64,000 bases of DNA from positions 930,001-994,000 of the forward strand of contig NZ_FOZD01000002.1 of the NCBI RefSeq assembly GCF_900113185.1. The letters are read 5' to 3'. Position 1 is the first letter of the stretch, and each line of letters opens with the position of its first letter. Shown here in pieces: positions 51,745 through 60,248 of this stretch. A program made the position numbers and the translations under genes. Source of the stretch: Agromyces sp. CF514 (GTDB taxonomy: Bacteria > Actinomycetota > Actinomycetes > Actinomycetales > Microbacteriaceae). The notes under the pieces are model-generated. The model saw nothing but the letters and a program-made list of their open reading frames with translations. It was not told the DNA's origin and ran no database searches.

Positions 51745-52677
51745 TCAGACGACCAGGTGCGGCCGGTGGATCAGTGCTGCGGCGCCCACGAGCGGCCCCT
51801 CGTCGGAGAGCGCCGACGGCACGATGCGGGTCCGCGTCACGAATCCGAACGTGACGCGCTCGGCGAGTGCGGCGCGCGCGCGCTCGAAGAGCGCGGGGGA
51901 GACCCGGCTGAAGCCGCCGCCGATCGCGACGACGTCGAGGTCGAGCAGGCTCGAGGCGGATGCCGCGGCGCGGCCGATCGCGGTTCCGGCGCGTTCGACC
52001 GCGGCGAGGGCGATCGGGTCGCCAGAGGCGTGCGCGGCGGCGAGGTCCTCGCCGGTCGAACCGGTGAAGCCCTGCGCGCGAGCCCACGCGACGGTGCGCG
52101 GGCCGGAGGCGACGGCCTCGAGGCATCCGCGTCCGCCGCAGGGGCAGGGATCCTCGAAGCCGCCGACCTCGATGTGGCCGATGTGGCCGCCGTTGCCCGT
52201 CGGGCTCGGCACGGCGCGGTCGCCGAGCACGAGCCCGCCGCCGACGCCCGTCGAGACGATCATGCCGAGCAGGTTGTGCGCGCCGCGGCCGGCGCCGATC
52301 CAGTGCTCGGCGAGCGCGATGCAGACGCCGTCCATGCGCAGCACGACGGGCGCGTCGGGCACGAGCGCGCGGACCAGCGTCGCGAGCGGGTAGTCGCGCC
52401 ACACGGGCACGTTGAGCGGGGAGACCGTGCCCTCGGCGACGCCGATGGGGCCGGCGGACCCGACGCCGACGCCCACGAGCACTGCGCCATCGGGCAGTGC
52501 GTCGCGGGCGCCCAGCACGACCTCGCGAACGGCCTGCTCGAGTTCGTCGCTCGTCGCGGTCGGCCCGGTGGGCCGACGGTGCCGCGATGCGGGAAGCACG
52601 ACGCCTGCGTCGTCGACGAGGGCGGCTTCGACCTTGGTGCCGCCGAAGTCGACGGCGAGTGCGAGAGACGTGGGCAT
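51745..52677 (-). CDS. ROK-family sugar kinase
   Basis: Kinase of 310 residues that would phosphorylate a hexose or amino sugar with ATP. Motifs are LAVDFGGTKVEAALV (phosphate 1), VLRMDGVCIALAEHWIG with the catalytic Asp position retained, STGVGGGLVLGD (phosphate 2), GHIEV (zinc His) and the zinc site CPCGGRGCLEA. The ATG at 52677 is favoured because a TATGCT box ends seven bases upstream. Divergent from a SorC-type regulator with a palindrome in between. The neighbouring deoC suggests carbohydrate or deoxyribose metabolism. Confidence 0.88.
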   Translation of the reverse strand: MPTSLALAVDFGGTKVEAALVDDAGVVLPASRHRRPTGPTATSDELEQAVREVVLGARDALPDGAVLVGVGVGSAGPIGVAEGTVSPLNVPVWRDYPLATLVRALVPDAPVVLRMDGVCIALAEHWIGAGRGAHNLLGMIVSTGVGGGLVLGDRAVPSPTGNGGHIGHIEVGGFEDPCPCGGRGCLEAVASGPRTVAWARAQGFTGSTGEDLAAAHASGDPIALAAVERAGTAIGRAAASASSLLDLDVVAIGGGFSRVSPALFERARAALAERVTFGFVTRTRIVPSALSDEGPLVGAAALIHRPHLVV

Positions 52678-52684
52678 GGCCATC

Positions 52685-52690
52685 AGCATA
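52685..52690 (-). promoter_or_regulatory. -10 box TATGCT of the ROK kinase gene
   Basis: Seven-base spacer to the ATG at 52677; 23 bases from the palindrome at 52714. Confidence 0.5.
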
Positions 52691-52713
52691 GGCTGCGACA
52701 TCCGCCGCTCACC

Positions 52714-52727
52714 TGCTCATATGAGCA
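52714..52727. promoter_or_regulatory. Palindrome TGCTCATATGAGCA, candidate SorC/DeoR-type operator
   Basis: Perfect 14-base palindrome between the divergent ROK kinase and regulator genes, just upstream of both promoters. The TG-N2-CATATG-N2-CA layout resembles SorC-family operators. Confidence 0.55.
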
Positions 52728-52794
52728 CGATCGCACGCGAGTGTTGCCGATGAGCGCCAGGCTGCCTACCCTTGGAGTGAGCGGAAGGACAGGT

Positions 52795-53739
52795 GTGGAC
52801 GAGATCGACGAACTCCTCTCGATCCGAGCGGCCGAGCTCTACTACGAGGAGAACAAGACCCAAGACGAGATCGGTCAGGCGCTGCGCCTGACCCGGTGGA
52901 AGGTCGGGCGACTCCTCGCGCAAGCCAAGCAAGAGGGCTTCATCCGCATCGAGATCCTGCATCCGCGCGCCCGGCGCCTCCCGATCGAGCGTCGCCTCCG
53001 CGACGAGCGCGGCCTCGCCGATGCCGTGGTCGTGTCCTCGGCGGGCGTCGCATCGGCCGAAGAGCTGCAGGCGCGCACCGCGCAGGCCGCGGCCGACTAC
53101 CTCACGGCCCTCCGGCCGGTGCCCCGCACGCTCGGCGTCAGCTGGGGTCGCACGCTGTTCGAGATCTCGCAGCACCTGCGAAACGGGTGGGCGACCGGCG
53201 TCAACGTCGTGCAGATCAACGGCGGCGTGAGTCTCAACCGAAGGCCCGGCACCGCAGCGGCGACCGCCGTGGGCATCGCGCAGAAGGGCGGCGGCAGCGC
53301 CACCCTGCTGCCGAGCCCTGCGATCCTCGAGCGCCTCGAGACCAAGCACGCCATCGAGTCCGATCGGGTGGTCGCCGGCGTCATCGACCTCGCGCGCTCC
53401 GCCGACGCCTACCTCTTCAGCGCGGGCGCCGCCGACCACACGTCGGTGCACGTCGAGAGCGGCTACCTCGCCGAATCCGACGTCGACCTGCTCGTGGCGA
53501 AGGGCGCCGTCGGCGACGTCGTCGGCCGCTACATCGACTCCGACGGCAACATCGTCGACCCCGCCCTCGACGCGCGAACCGTCGGGCTCACGCTCGACGA
53601 GCTGCGCGAGGCATCCCTCGGCATCGCCGTGATCGCCGGCCGTGCCAAGCACGCGGTCGCCGATGCGGTCGTGCGCAGCGGCCTCTGCTCGGTGCTCGTC
53701 ACCGACGAGGCGACGGCCCTTCACCTCCTCGACGGCTGA
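52795..53739 (+). CDS. SorC/DeoR-type sugar-binding transcriptional regulator
   Basis: Regulator of 314 residues. The helix-turn-helix (AELYYEENKTQDEIGQALRLTRWKVGRLLAQAKQEGFI, residues about 10-50) is followed by the sugar-phosphate-sensing domain typical of SorC (LGVSWGRTLFEI, VVQINGGVS, AYLFSAGA, IDSDGNIVDP). GTG 52795 has AAGGA five bases upstream and follows a TACCCT box at 52767-52772; an ATG at 52750 would add 15 residues. It precedes deoC by 76 bases and probably controls the deo genes in response to a phosphorylated sugar such as deoxyribose 5-phosphate. Confidence 0.88.
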   Translation: MDEIDELLSIRAAELYYEENKTQDEIGQALRLTRWKVGRLLAQAKQEGFIRIEILHPRARRLPIERRLRDERGLADAVVVSSAGVASAEELQARTAQAAADYLTALRPVPRTLGVSWGRTLFEISQHLRNGWATGVNVVQINGGVSLNRRPGTAAATAVGIAQKGGGSATLLPSPAILERLETKHAIESDRVVAGVIDLARSADAYLFSAGAADHTSVHVESGYLAESDVDLLVAKGAVGDVVGRYIDSDGNIVDPALDARTVGLTLDELREASLGIAVIAGRAKHAVADAVVRSGLCSVLVTDEATALHLLDG

Positions 53740-53815
53740 GCGCGGCGTCGTCCACCACGACGACGCGCACGCCGACACTCCTCGTACCAAGAACCAGCGA
53801 AAGCCAGGTCCCACC

Positions 53816-54823
53816 ATGACAGGCACATCCCTCATCACCGCCAGGGAGCGCGCGCTCGCCGTGCTCGGCGGCGAACCCGACGACGCGACGCTCCGCAGGT
53901 ACCTGCACGGCATCCCGGGCGTCGACGCGGTCGGCCTCGAGCAGCGCGCTGCCGGGCTCGGCACGCGCAGCATCAAGACGACCTCGAAGGCGTGGGCGCT
54001 CGACCGCATCATCCGGCTCATCGACCTCACCACGCTCGAGGGCGCCGACACGCCCGGCAAGGTGCGCTCGCTCGTCGCGAAGGCGATCAACCCCGACCCC
54101 GCGGATGCCACGACGCCCCGTGTCGCCGCGGTCTGCGTCTACGGCGACATGGTGCCGTACGCGGTCGACGCGCTGGGCGGCGCGCACGGCGACCCCGACG
54201 ACGGACTCATCTCGGTCGCGGCCGTCGCCACCGCCTTCCCGAGCGGCCGCTCGTCGCTCGAGATCAAGCTCGCCGACACGGCCGAGGCGGTCGCCGCCGG
54301 CGCCGACGAGATCGACATGGTCATCGACCGCGGGGCGTTCCTCGCGGGCCGCTACGGCATGGTGTTCGACCAGATCGCGGCCGTGAAGGAGGCCTGCCGA
54401 CGCCCCGACGGCTCGAGCGCCAGCCTCAAGGTGATCCTCGAGACGGGCGAGCTCGTGACCTACGACAATGTTCGGCGCGCATCGTGGCTCTCGATCCTCG
54501 CGGGCGGCGACTTCATCAAGACGTCGACCGGCAAGGTGCCCTCCGCGGCGACCCTGCCCGTCACCCTCCTGATGCTCGAGGTCGTGCGCGACTGGCACCT
54601 CGCGACCGGTCAGCGCATCGGCGTGAAGCCCGCGGGCGGCATCCGCACCTCGAAGGACGCGATCAAGTACCTCGTGACCGTCGCCGAGACGGTGGGCGAA
54701 GACTGGCTGCAGCCCCACCTGTTCCGCTTCGGCGCGTCGAGCCTGCTGAACGACGTCCTGCTCCAGCGCCAGAAGCTGACCACCTCGCACTACTCCGGCC
54801 CCGACTACGTCACGATCGACTGA
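53816..54823 (+). CDS. deoC: Deoxyribose-phosphate aldolase
   Basis: Class I aldolase of 335 residues that cleaves 2-deoxyribose 5-phosphate into glyceraldehyde 3-phosphate and acetaldehyde. Active-site blocks are IRLIDLTTLEG, AAVCVYGDMVPYA, EIDMVIDRGAFLAG, the Schiff-base lysine in GGDFIKTSTGKVPS and the second lysine in GVKPAGGIRTSKDA. The N-terminal extension of about 70 residues is longer than in E. coli DeoC, as in the longer eukaryote/actinobacterial form. The aldehyde dehydrogenase that follows can oxidise the acetaldehyde product. Confidence 0.95.
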   Translation: MTGTSLITARERALAVLGGEPDDATLRRYLHGIPGVDAVGLEQRAAGLGTRSIKTTSKAWALDRIIRLIDLTTLEGADTPGKVRSLVAKAINPDPADATTPRVAAVCVYGDMVPYAVDALGGAHGDPDDGLISVAAVATAFPSGRSSLEIKLADTAEAVAAGADEIDMVIDRGAFLAGRYGMVFDQIAAVKEACRRPDGSSASLKVILETGELVTYDNVRRASWLSILAGGDFIKTSTGKVPSAATLPVTLLMLEVVRDWHLATGQRIGVKPAGGIRTSKDAIKYLVTVAETVGEDWLQPHLFRFGASSLLNDVLLQRQKLTTSHYSGPDYVTID

Positions 54824-54839
54824 GACGAGACACCGCACC

Positions 54840-56420
54840 ATGAGCTTCCTCGAATACGCACCCGCCCCCGAATCGACGGCGATCCTGAACCTGCGCGACC
54901 AGTACGGCCTCTTCATCGACGGCGAGTTCGTCGACGGCCGCGGCGAGCCGTTCCAGACCATCTCGCCCGCGACCGAGGCCCGCATCGCGACGATCTCGAA
55001 CGCGAACGAGGCCGACGTCGACCTCGCTGTCGCCGCCGCGCGCCGTGCCTACGACCGCACCTGGTCGCGCATGAGCGGCCGCGACCGCGGCAAGTACCTG
55101 TTCCGCATCGCGCGGCTCGTGCAGGAGCGGGCCCGCGAGCTCGCCGTGGCCGAGTCGCTCGACAACGGCAAGCCGATCAAGGAGTCGCGCGACGTCGACG
55201 TGCCCCTCGTCGCGGCCTGGTTCTTCTACTACGCCGGTTGGGCCGACAAGCTCGACCACGCGGGCCTCGGCGCGAACCCGCGCTCGCTCGGCGTCGCCGC
55301 GCAGGTGATCCCCTGGAACTTCCCGCTGCTCATGCTCGCCTGGAAGATCGCGCCCGCGCTCGCGGCCGGCAACACGGTCGTGCTGAAGCCGGCCGAGACC
55401 ACCCCGCTCACGGCGCTCATCTTCGCCGAGATCCTCCAGCAGGCCGACCTGCCCCCCGGCGTGGTGAACATCATCACGGGCGCTGGCGACACCGGTGCGA
55501 CGCTCGTCGCGCACGAGGGCGTCGACAAGGTCGCGTTCACCGGGTCGACGGCCGTCGGTCGTGCGATCGCGAAGCAGATCGCGGGCACCGACAAGAAGGC
55601 CACGCTCGAACTCGGCGGCAAGGCCGCGAACATCGTCTTCGACGACGCGCCCATCGACCAGGCGATCGAGGGCATCGTCAACGGCATCTTCTTCAATCAG
55701 GGCCACGTCTGCTGCGCGGGTTCGCGCCTGCTCGTGCAGGAGAACATCCACGACGAGGTCGTCGACCGGCTGAAGAACCGCCTGTCGACCCTGCGTCTCG
55801 GCGACCCGCTCGACAAGAACACCGACATCGGCGCGATCAACTCGCGCGAGCAGCTCGAGCGCATCCGCGAGCTCTCCGAGATCGGCGAGGCCGAGGGCGC
55901 CGAGCGCTGGAGCGCGCCGTGCGAGATCCCCGAGAACGGCTTCTGGTTCGCACCCACGATCTTCACGGGCGTGCAGACCTCGAGCCGCATCGCGCGCGAC
56001 GAGATCTTCGGCCCGGTGCTCTCGGTGCTCACGTTCCGCACGCCCGCCGAGGCGATCGCGAAGGCGAACAACACGCCCTACGGCCTCTCGGCCGGCATCT
56101 GGACCGACAAGGGCAGCCGCATCCTCGCGGTCGCCGACCAGCTGCGCGCCGGCGTCGTCTGGGCGAACACCTTCAACCGGTTCGACCCCGCGTCGCCGTT
56201 CGGCGGCTACAAGGAGTCCGGCTACGGCCGCGAGGGCGGACGCCACGGGCTCGCCGCGTACCTCGCGCCGACCCCAATCGGCGCGCAGGCCGCCGTCACC
56301 CGCGGTTCGTCCCGCGCCGCCGTCGATGCGGCCGGCGCCGGTGCCGCACCCGAGGCGAAGCCGCGCCGCACCCGCGCCGCACGAACTGCCAAGACCACCG
56401 CGAAGGGAACGAAGCGATGA
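54840..56420 (+). CDS. Aldehyde dehydrogenase
   Basis: NAD(P)-dependent enzyme of 526 residues. The cofactor region has VIPWNFPLLMLAWKIAPAL and FTGSTAVGRAIAKQ, the general-base Glu is in LELGGKAANIVF, and the catalytic Cys is in NQGHVCCAGSRLL (tandem Cys). EIFGPVLSVL and NTFNRFDPASPFGGYKESGYGREGG close the fold. The last 50 residues are an Ala/Arg/Lys-rich tail (KPRRTRAARTAKTTAKGTKR) beyond the normal end, probably disordered. It starts 16 bases after deoC and overlaps the next gene by four bases. Acetaldehyde from DeoC is the likely substrate. Confidence 0.92.
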   Translation: MSFLEYAPAPESTAILNLRDQYGLFIDGEFVDGRGEPFQTISPATEARIATISNANEADVDLAVAAARRAYDRTWSRMSGRDRGKYLFRIARLVQERARELAVAESLDNGKPIKESRDVDVPLVAAWFFYYAGWADKLDHAGLGANPRSLGVAAQVIPWNFPLLMLAWKIAPALAAGNTVVLKPAETTPLTALIFAEILQQADLPPGVVNIITGAGDTGATLVAHEGVDKVAFTGSTAVGRAIAKQIAGTDKKATLELGGKAANIVFDDAPIDQAIEGIVNGIFFNQGHVCCAGSRLLVQENIHDEVVDRLKNRLSTLRLGDPLDKNTDIGAINSREQLERIRELSEIGEAEGAERWSAPCEIPENGFWFAPTIFTGVQTSSRIARDEIFGPVLSVLTFRTPAEAIAKANNTPYGLSAGIWTDKGSRILAVADQLRAGVVWANTFNRFDPASPFGGYKESGYGREGGRHGLAAYLAPTPIGAQAAVTRGSSRAAVDAAGAGAAPEAKPRRTRAARTAKTTAKGTKR

Positions 56421-57277
56421 GCCGCCTCGCCGTGCCGAAGACGTACAAGCTCTACATCGGCGGCGCGTTCCCGCGCAGCGAGTCGGGCCGCACCTACGAG
56501 ATCCTCGCGGCCGACGGCTCGTTCCTGGCGAACGCCGCGAAGGCCTCGCGCAAGGACGCACGCGATGCGGTCGTGGCGGCGCGGGCCGGCGTCGGCGGGT
56601 GGGCCGGTGCGACCGCGTACAACCGCGGCCAGGTGCTCTACCGCATCGCCGAGGTGCTCGAGGGGCGCAGGGCGCAGTTCGTCGCCGAGATCGAGGAGGC
56701 CGAGGGCGCGACCCGTGCCGCGGCATCCGCCCAGGTCGACGAGGCCATCGACCGCTGGGTCTGGTACGCGGGCTGGGCCGACAAGTTCGCGCAGGTCGCG
56801 GGCAACGCGAACCCGGTCGCGGGGCCGTACTTCAACATCTCGGTGCCCGAGCCCACCGGCGTCGTCGCGATCGTCGCGCCGCAGGACTCGTCGCTGCTCG
56901 GCTTCGTCTCGGCGATCGCGCCGGCACTCGTCGCCGGCAACGCGGTCGTCGTCGTGGCGAGCGAGCGGTACCCGCTCTCGGCGATCAGCCTCTCCGAGGT
57001 GCTCGCCACGAGCGACGTGCCGAAGGGCGTCGTCAACGTGCTCACGGGTTCGCCGGCCGAGATCGCGCCGTGGCTCGCGAGCCACGCCGACGTGAACGCG
57101 CTCGACCTCGTCGGTGCGGGCGCGCTCGACTGGGTCGACCTCGAGATCGCCGCGGCCGACACGCTCAAGCGCGTGCTGCGGCCCGAGCAGGGTCCGGATG
57201 CCGCGGCGCCGGCACTCGGCCGCATCACCGCCTTCACCGAGACGAAGACGGTCTGGCACCCGAAGAGCATGAAGTAG
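56417..57277 (+). CDS. Half-length aldehyde dehydrogenase homologue without catalytic residues
   Basis: Protein of 286 residues matching only the N-terminal half of aldehyde dehydrogenases: YKLYIGGAFPRSESGRTY, WAGATAYNRGQVLYRIAEVL, WVWYAGWADKFAQV, and the Rossmann part VVAIVAPQDSSLLGFVSAIAPALVAGN. It ends before the position of the catalytic Cys, and the Glu block (ELGGK) is absent; the last part (LDWVDLEIAAADTLKRVLRP) corresponds to a remnant or a new cap. No frameshift remnant follows: the next gene begins eight bases later. Its ATGA overlap with the full-length enzyme suggests a subunit or regulatory partner of that enzyme. Similar pairs occur downstream of deoC in other actinobacteria. 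Confidence 0.8.
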   Translation: MSRLAVPKTYKLYIGGAFPRSESGRTYEILAADGSFLANAAKASRKDARDAVVAARAGVGGWAGATAYNRGQVLYRIAEVLEGRRAQFVAEIEEAEGATRAAASAQVDEAIDRWVWYAGWADKFAQVAGNANPVAGPYFNISVPEPTGVVAIVAPQDSSLLGFVSAIAPALVAGNAVVVVASERYPLSAISLSEVLATSDVPKGVVNVLTGSPAEIAPWLASHADVNALDLVGAGALDWVDLEIAAADTLKRVLRPEQGPDAAAPALGRITAFTETKTVWHPKSMK

Positions 57278-57284
57278 CGACCTC

Positions 57285-57524
57285 GTGTCCGGGCGCAACG
57301 GTGCATCCGACGAGCGGGGGAGACTCGAGTCCGACCCGTTCGACTACCGGCTCACGGGCCGCGGCGGCGTGATCGTGTATCGCGGCGGCCGGCCCGTGAT
57401 GACGGTGGGCGGTGGCGACGCCGCGCGCCTCCTCGATGCGCTGCAACGTGCAGACGATTCCCGGGTGCAGCACCTGTTGGCTCGGGCGAGCGGCAACTAT
57501 CGTCGGGGGAACGAGCGCGGCTGA
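57285..57524 (+). CDS. Small conserved actinobacterial protein
   Basis: Protein of 79 residues from GTG 57285. The core is VIVYRGGRPVMTVGGGDAARLL and a helical end RVQHLLARASGNYRRGNER. I recognise this pattern as a small protein common in Microbacteriaceae, with no assigned function. It has high GC at third positions and starts eight bases after the upstream stop, so it belongs to the same transcript. Confidence 0.75.
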   Translation: MSGRNGASDERGRLESDPFDYRLTGRGGVIVYRGGRPVMTVGGGDAARLLDALQRADDSRVQHLLARASGNYRRGNERG

Positions 57525-57551
57525 CGCCGTGACGACGGCGGAGGGAGCGGC

Positions 57552-59042
57552 GTGCGAATCCTCGTGACGGGCGCGACCGGCTACATCGGCGGGCGCCTCG
57601 TTCCGCGCCTGCTCGCCGCCGGCCACGAGGTGCGCGTGCTCGTGCGCCGACCCGAGCGCCTGCGCGACGTGCCGTGGGCGGCGTCGGCCGAGGTCGTCGC
57701 GGGCGACCTCGCCGATGCCGATGCCGTCGACGCCGCGATGGCCGACGTGCAGGCGGTGTACTACCTCGTGCACTCCATGGGCGGTCGCGGCGACTTCGAG
57801 CGCACCGAGCTCGACATCGCCCGCACGGTCGCCGGCGCCGCATACCGGAACGGCGTCGGGCGCATCGTCTACCTCGGCGGCCTGCATCCCGAGGGCGAGA
57901 AGCTCTCGCGTCACCTGCGCTCGCGTGCCGAGGTCGGCGAGATCCTGCTCGCGTCGGGCGTGCCGACGATCGTGCTGCAGGCGGGCGTGGTCATCGGGTC
58001 GGGGTCGACCTCGTTCGAGATGATCAGGCATCTCACCGAGGTGCTGCCCTACATGCCGGCGCCGCGGTGGGTGCGCAGCTTCATCCAGCCGATCGCCGTC
58101 CGCGACGTGCTGCACTACCTGATCGCGGCCGCCGACGTGCCGCCAGAGGTGAACCGCGCGTTCGACATCGGCGGCCCCGACGTCTTCAGGTACGGCCAGC
58201 TGATGAACGGCTACGCGGTCGAGGCGGGGCTGCCGCAGCGGCCGATCGCCGCGCTGCCGGTGCTCACGCCGTGGCTCGCCGGCCAGTGGGTCAACCTCGT
58301 GACGCCGATCCCGCGGCGGCTCGCGGTGCCGATCATCGAGTCTCTGCAGTACGACTGCGTGATGCACGACCACGACATCGACGAGGTCATCCCGCCACCG
58401 GCCGCGGGGCTGCTGCCGTATCGCACGGCGGTGCGGCTGGCGCTCGAGCGGGAGCGGGAGGGCGAGGTCGAGACGAGCTGGCGCAACGCCGAGGTCGCCG
58501 GGGCTCCGAGCGACCCGCTGCCGAGCGATCCGGACTGGGCCGGGCACACGGTGTTCGTCGACGAGCGCGAGCGGATGTCGCGGGCGACGCCTGCTGCCCT
58601 GTGGCGCGTCATCGAGGGCGTCGGCGGCGAGAACGGCTGGTACTCGTTCCCGCTCGCGTGGGCGCTGCGCGGGTGGATCGACAAGCTCACGGGAGGCGTG
58701 GGCCTGCGCCGAGGGCGTCTCGACCCCGACACGCTCCACGTGGGCGACGCGGTCGACTTCTGGCGGGTCGAGGCCATCGAGCGCGGGTCGTTCCTGCGGC
58801 TGCGCGCCGAGATGCGGGTTCCGGGGCGGGCGTGGCTCGAGCTGTCGGCATCCGGCGGGTCCGGCGGGTCCGGCGGGTCCGGCGCGTCCGCCGGCTCGCG
58901 CTACCGCCAGCGGGCCGTGTTCTTCCCGAGGGGACTTGCGGGCAGGCTCTACTGGTGGTCGATCCTGCCGTTCCACGGCGTGATCTTCTCGGGCATGGCG
59001 AATCGAATCACGGCCGAGGCCGAGGCCGACGAACGCGTCTGA
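57552..59042 (+). CDS. NAD(P)-binding SDR-like protein with C-terminal DUF2867 domain
   Basis: Fusion protein of 496 residues. Residues 1-300 form an atypical SDR/NmrA-type domain (ILVTGATGYIGGRLVPRLLAAGHEV, VYYLVHSMGG, YRNGVGRIVYLGGL, LQAGVVIGSGSTSFE). From about 320 a DUF2867 domain follows (WRVIEGVGGENGWYSFPLAWALRGWIDKLTGGVGLRRGR) ending WWSILPFHGVIFSGMANRI. A GSG-repeat loop (GGSGGSGGSG, about residues 435-445, built from three 9-base units) sits inside the second domain. The NAD motif is intact. The substrate is unknown. GTG start with GGAGGGAG upstream. Confidence 0.85.
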   Translation: MRILVTGATGYIGGRLVPRLLAAGHEVRVLVRRPERLRDVPWAASAEVVAGDLADADAVDAAMADVQAVYYLVHSMGGRGDFERTELDIARTVAGAAYRNGVGRIVYLGGLHPEGEKLSRHLRSRAEVGEILLASGVPTIVLQAGVVIGSGSTSFEMIRHLTEVLPYMPAPRWVRSFIQPIAVRDVLHYLIAAADVPPEVNRAFDIGGPDVFRYGQLMNGYAVEAGLPQRPIAALPVLTPWLAGQWVNLVTPIPRRLAVPIIESLQYDCVMHDHDIDEVIPPPAAGLLPYRTAVRLALEREREGEVETSWRNAEVAGAPSDPLPSDPDWAGHTVFVDERERMSRATPAALWRVIEGVGGENGWYSFPLAWALRGWIDKLTGGVGLRRGRLDPDTLHVGDAVDFWRVEAIERGSFLRLRAEMRVPGRAWLELSASGGSGGSGGSGASAGSRYRQRAVFFPRGLAGRLYWWSILPFHGVIFSGMANRITAEAEADERV

Positions 59043-59093
59043 CGCGGCATCCGGAGGCCTCCGATGCGACTCGGTCGTGCGCCTCGAAAAAGG

Positions 59094-59112
59094 GTAACGA
59101 AACGGTAACGAC
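59094..59112 (+). promoter_or_regulatory. Direct repeat GTAACGAA-N3-GTAACGAC, candidate MtrA box
   Basis: Two eight-base direct repeats with an 11-base period, the layout reported for MtrA response-regulator sites in Corynebacterium and relatives. It ends six bases upstream of the TAGAGT -10 box (59119-59124), the position of an activator. Confidence 0.45.
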
Positions 59113-59118
59113 GTTTGC

Positions 59119-59124
59119 TAGAGT
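59119..59124 (+). promoter_or_regulatory. -10 box TAGAGT of the glycerophosphodiesterase gene
   Basis: Lies 50 bases before the GTG at 59175; the -35 region is occupied by the GTAAC direct repeats. Confidence 0.5.
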
Positions 59125-59174
59125 GACGGGCACCGTCGCGCAAGGACGCGCGATCGGTGGAAAGGCCCGAACCC

Positions 59175-60200
59175 GTGACTCGCACCGTCCGTGCGATCGC
59201 CCCGACGATCGCGCCGCGTTCGACTGCCCCGAGCGCACCACCAGAAGCCCGGCCCGAACCTCGACCCGAAGCCCGTCGCAACGCCCGTGCGGCGACGGCG
59301 ACGCCCCTGCTGCACCGACTCGCGCACCCGCCCAGGCGCTGGGTGCGCCTGCTGCTCGGAGCCGCCGGCGTGGCGACCGTGTCGACGCTGCTCATCGTCA
59401 CGGGCATCCCGACGAGCGCCACGGCTCGTGACGTGTTCGGCGCGCTGCGCGGCCCGGGGGAGCCCGCGTTCATCGTCGGGCACCGCGGCGATCGCGCGAG
59501 CGCCCCCGAGAACACCATGACGTCGCTCGAGCTCGCCATGGACCGCCTCGCCTACGTCGAGACCGACGTGCAGCTCAGCCGCGACGAGGTGCCCATGCTC
59601 TTCCACGACACCGACCTCGAGCGCATCACGGGCGATCACCGCTCGGTCGGCGACCTCGACGCCGCGGCCCTCCGCAAGCTCGACGTCGGCGCCTGGTACG
59701 GCGACGAGTTCGCCGGAGAGCGGATGCCGACGCTCGACGAGTTCTTCACAGCCCTCGCCGAGCGGCCCGACGCCAGGGCCCTCGTCGAGCTGAAGGCCGA
59801 CTGGACGTCCGACGAGGTGCGCACGGTCGTGGACCGCATCGAACGCCACGGACTGCGCGGGCGCGTGGTGCTCCAGAGCTTCAGCCTCGAGACCCTGTTC
59901 GCGCTGCAGCGGGTCTCGCCCTCGACGCCGCGCATCATGCTGATCCGCGAACTGCCCGCCGACCCCGTGCCGCTCGCGCAACGCCTCGGCCTCGTCGGAT
60001 TCGGCACGACCGCGGCATCCGTCGTCGAGCAGCCGCAGGCGCTCGAGGCGCTGCACGCCGCCGAGGTGGCCGTGCTCTGCTACACGCTGAACTCCCACGA
60101 GAAGTGGGAGGAGGTGGGTGCGCTCGGCGTCGACGGCATCATCACCGACGAACCGAGCGAGCTCGACGAGTGGCTGGCGGTGACGGCGCCGGGCACCTGA
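59175..60200 (+). CDS. Glycerophosphodiester phosphodiesterase
   Basis: Enzyme of 341 residues hydrolysing glycerophosphodiesters to glycerol 3-phosphate and an alcohol. Catalytic blocks are VGHRGDRASAPENTM (general-acid His, Arg), VETDVQLSRDEVPMLFHDTDLERIT (metal Glu/Asp and second His) and VELKADW. A basic N-terminus and one membrane helix (about residues 55-75, LLLGAAGVATVSTLLIVTG) precede the catalytic domain, so it is probably anchored outside the cell. GTG 59175 has AAAGG upstream; an in-frame GTG at 59157 precedes that site and is less likely. Confidence 0.9.
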   Translation: MTRTVRAIAPTIAPRSTAPSAPPEARPEPRPEARRNARAATATPLLHRLAHPPRRWVRLLLGAAGVATVSTLLIVTGIPTSATARDVFGALRGPGEPAFIVGHRGDRASAPENTMTSLELAMDRLAYVETDVQLSRDEVPMLFHDTDLERITGDHRSVGDLDAAALRKLDVGAWYGDEFAGERMPTLDEFFTALAERPDARALVELKADWTSDEVRTVVDRIERHGLRGRVVLQSFSLETLFALQRVSPSTPRIMLIRELPADPVPLAQRLGLVGFGTTAASVVEQPQALEALHAAEVAVLCYTLNSHEKWEEVGALGVDGIITDEPSELDEWLAVTAPGT

Positions 60201-60248
60201 GGACGCCGGCCTCCACGAGCGCGACCGTGCCGCATGCGCAGAACGGGC

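Noticed and set aside
56417-57277. Frameshifted full-length aldehyde dehydrogenase
   Set aside because: No catalytic half is found in any frame downstream, and the next gene starts eight bases later, so it is a genuine short protein.
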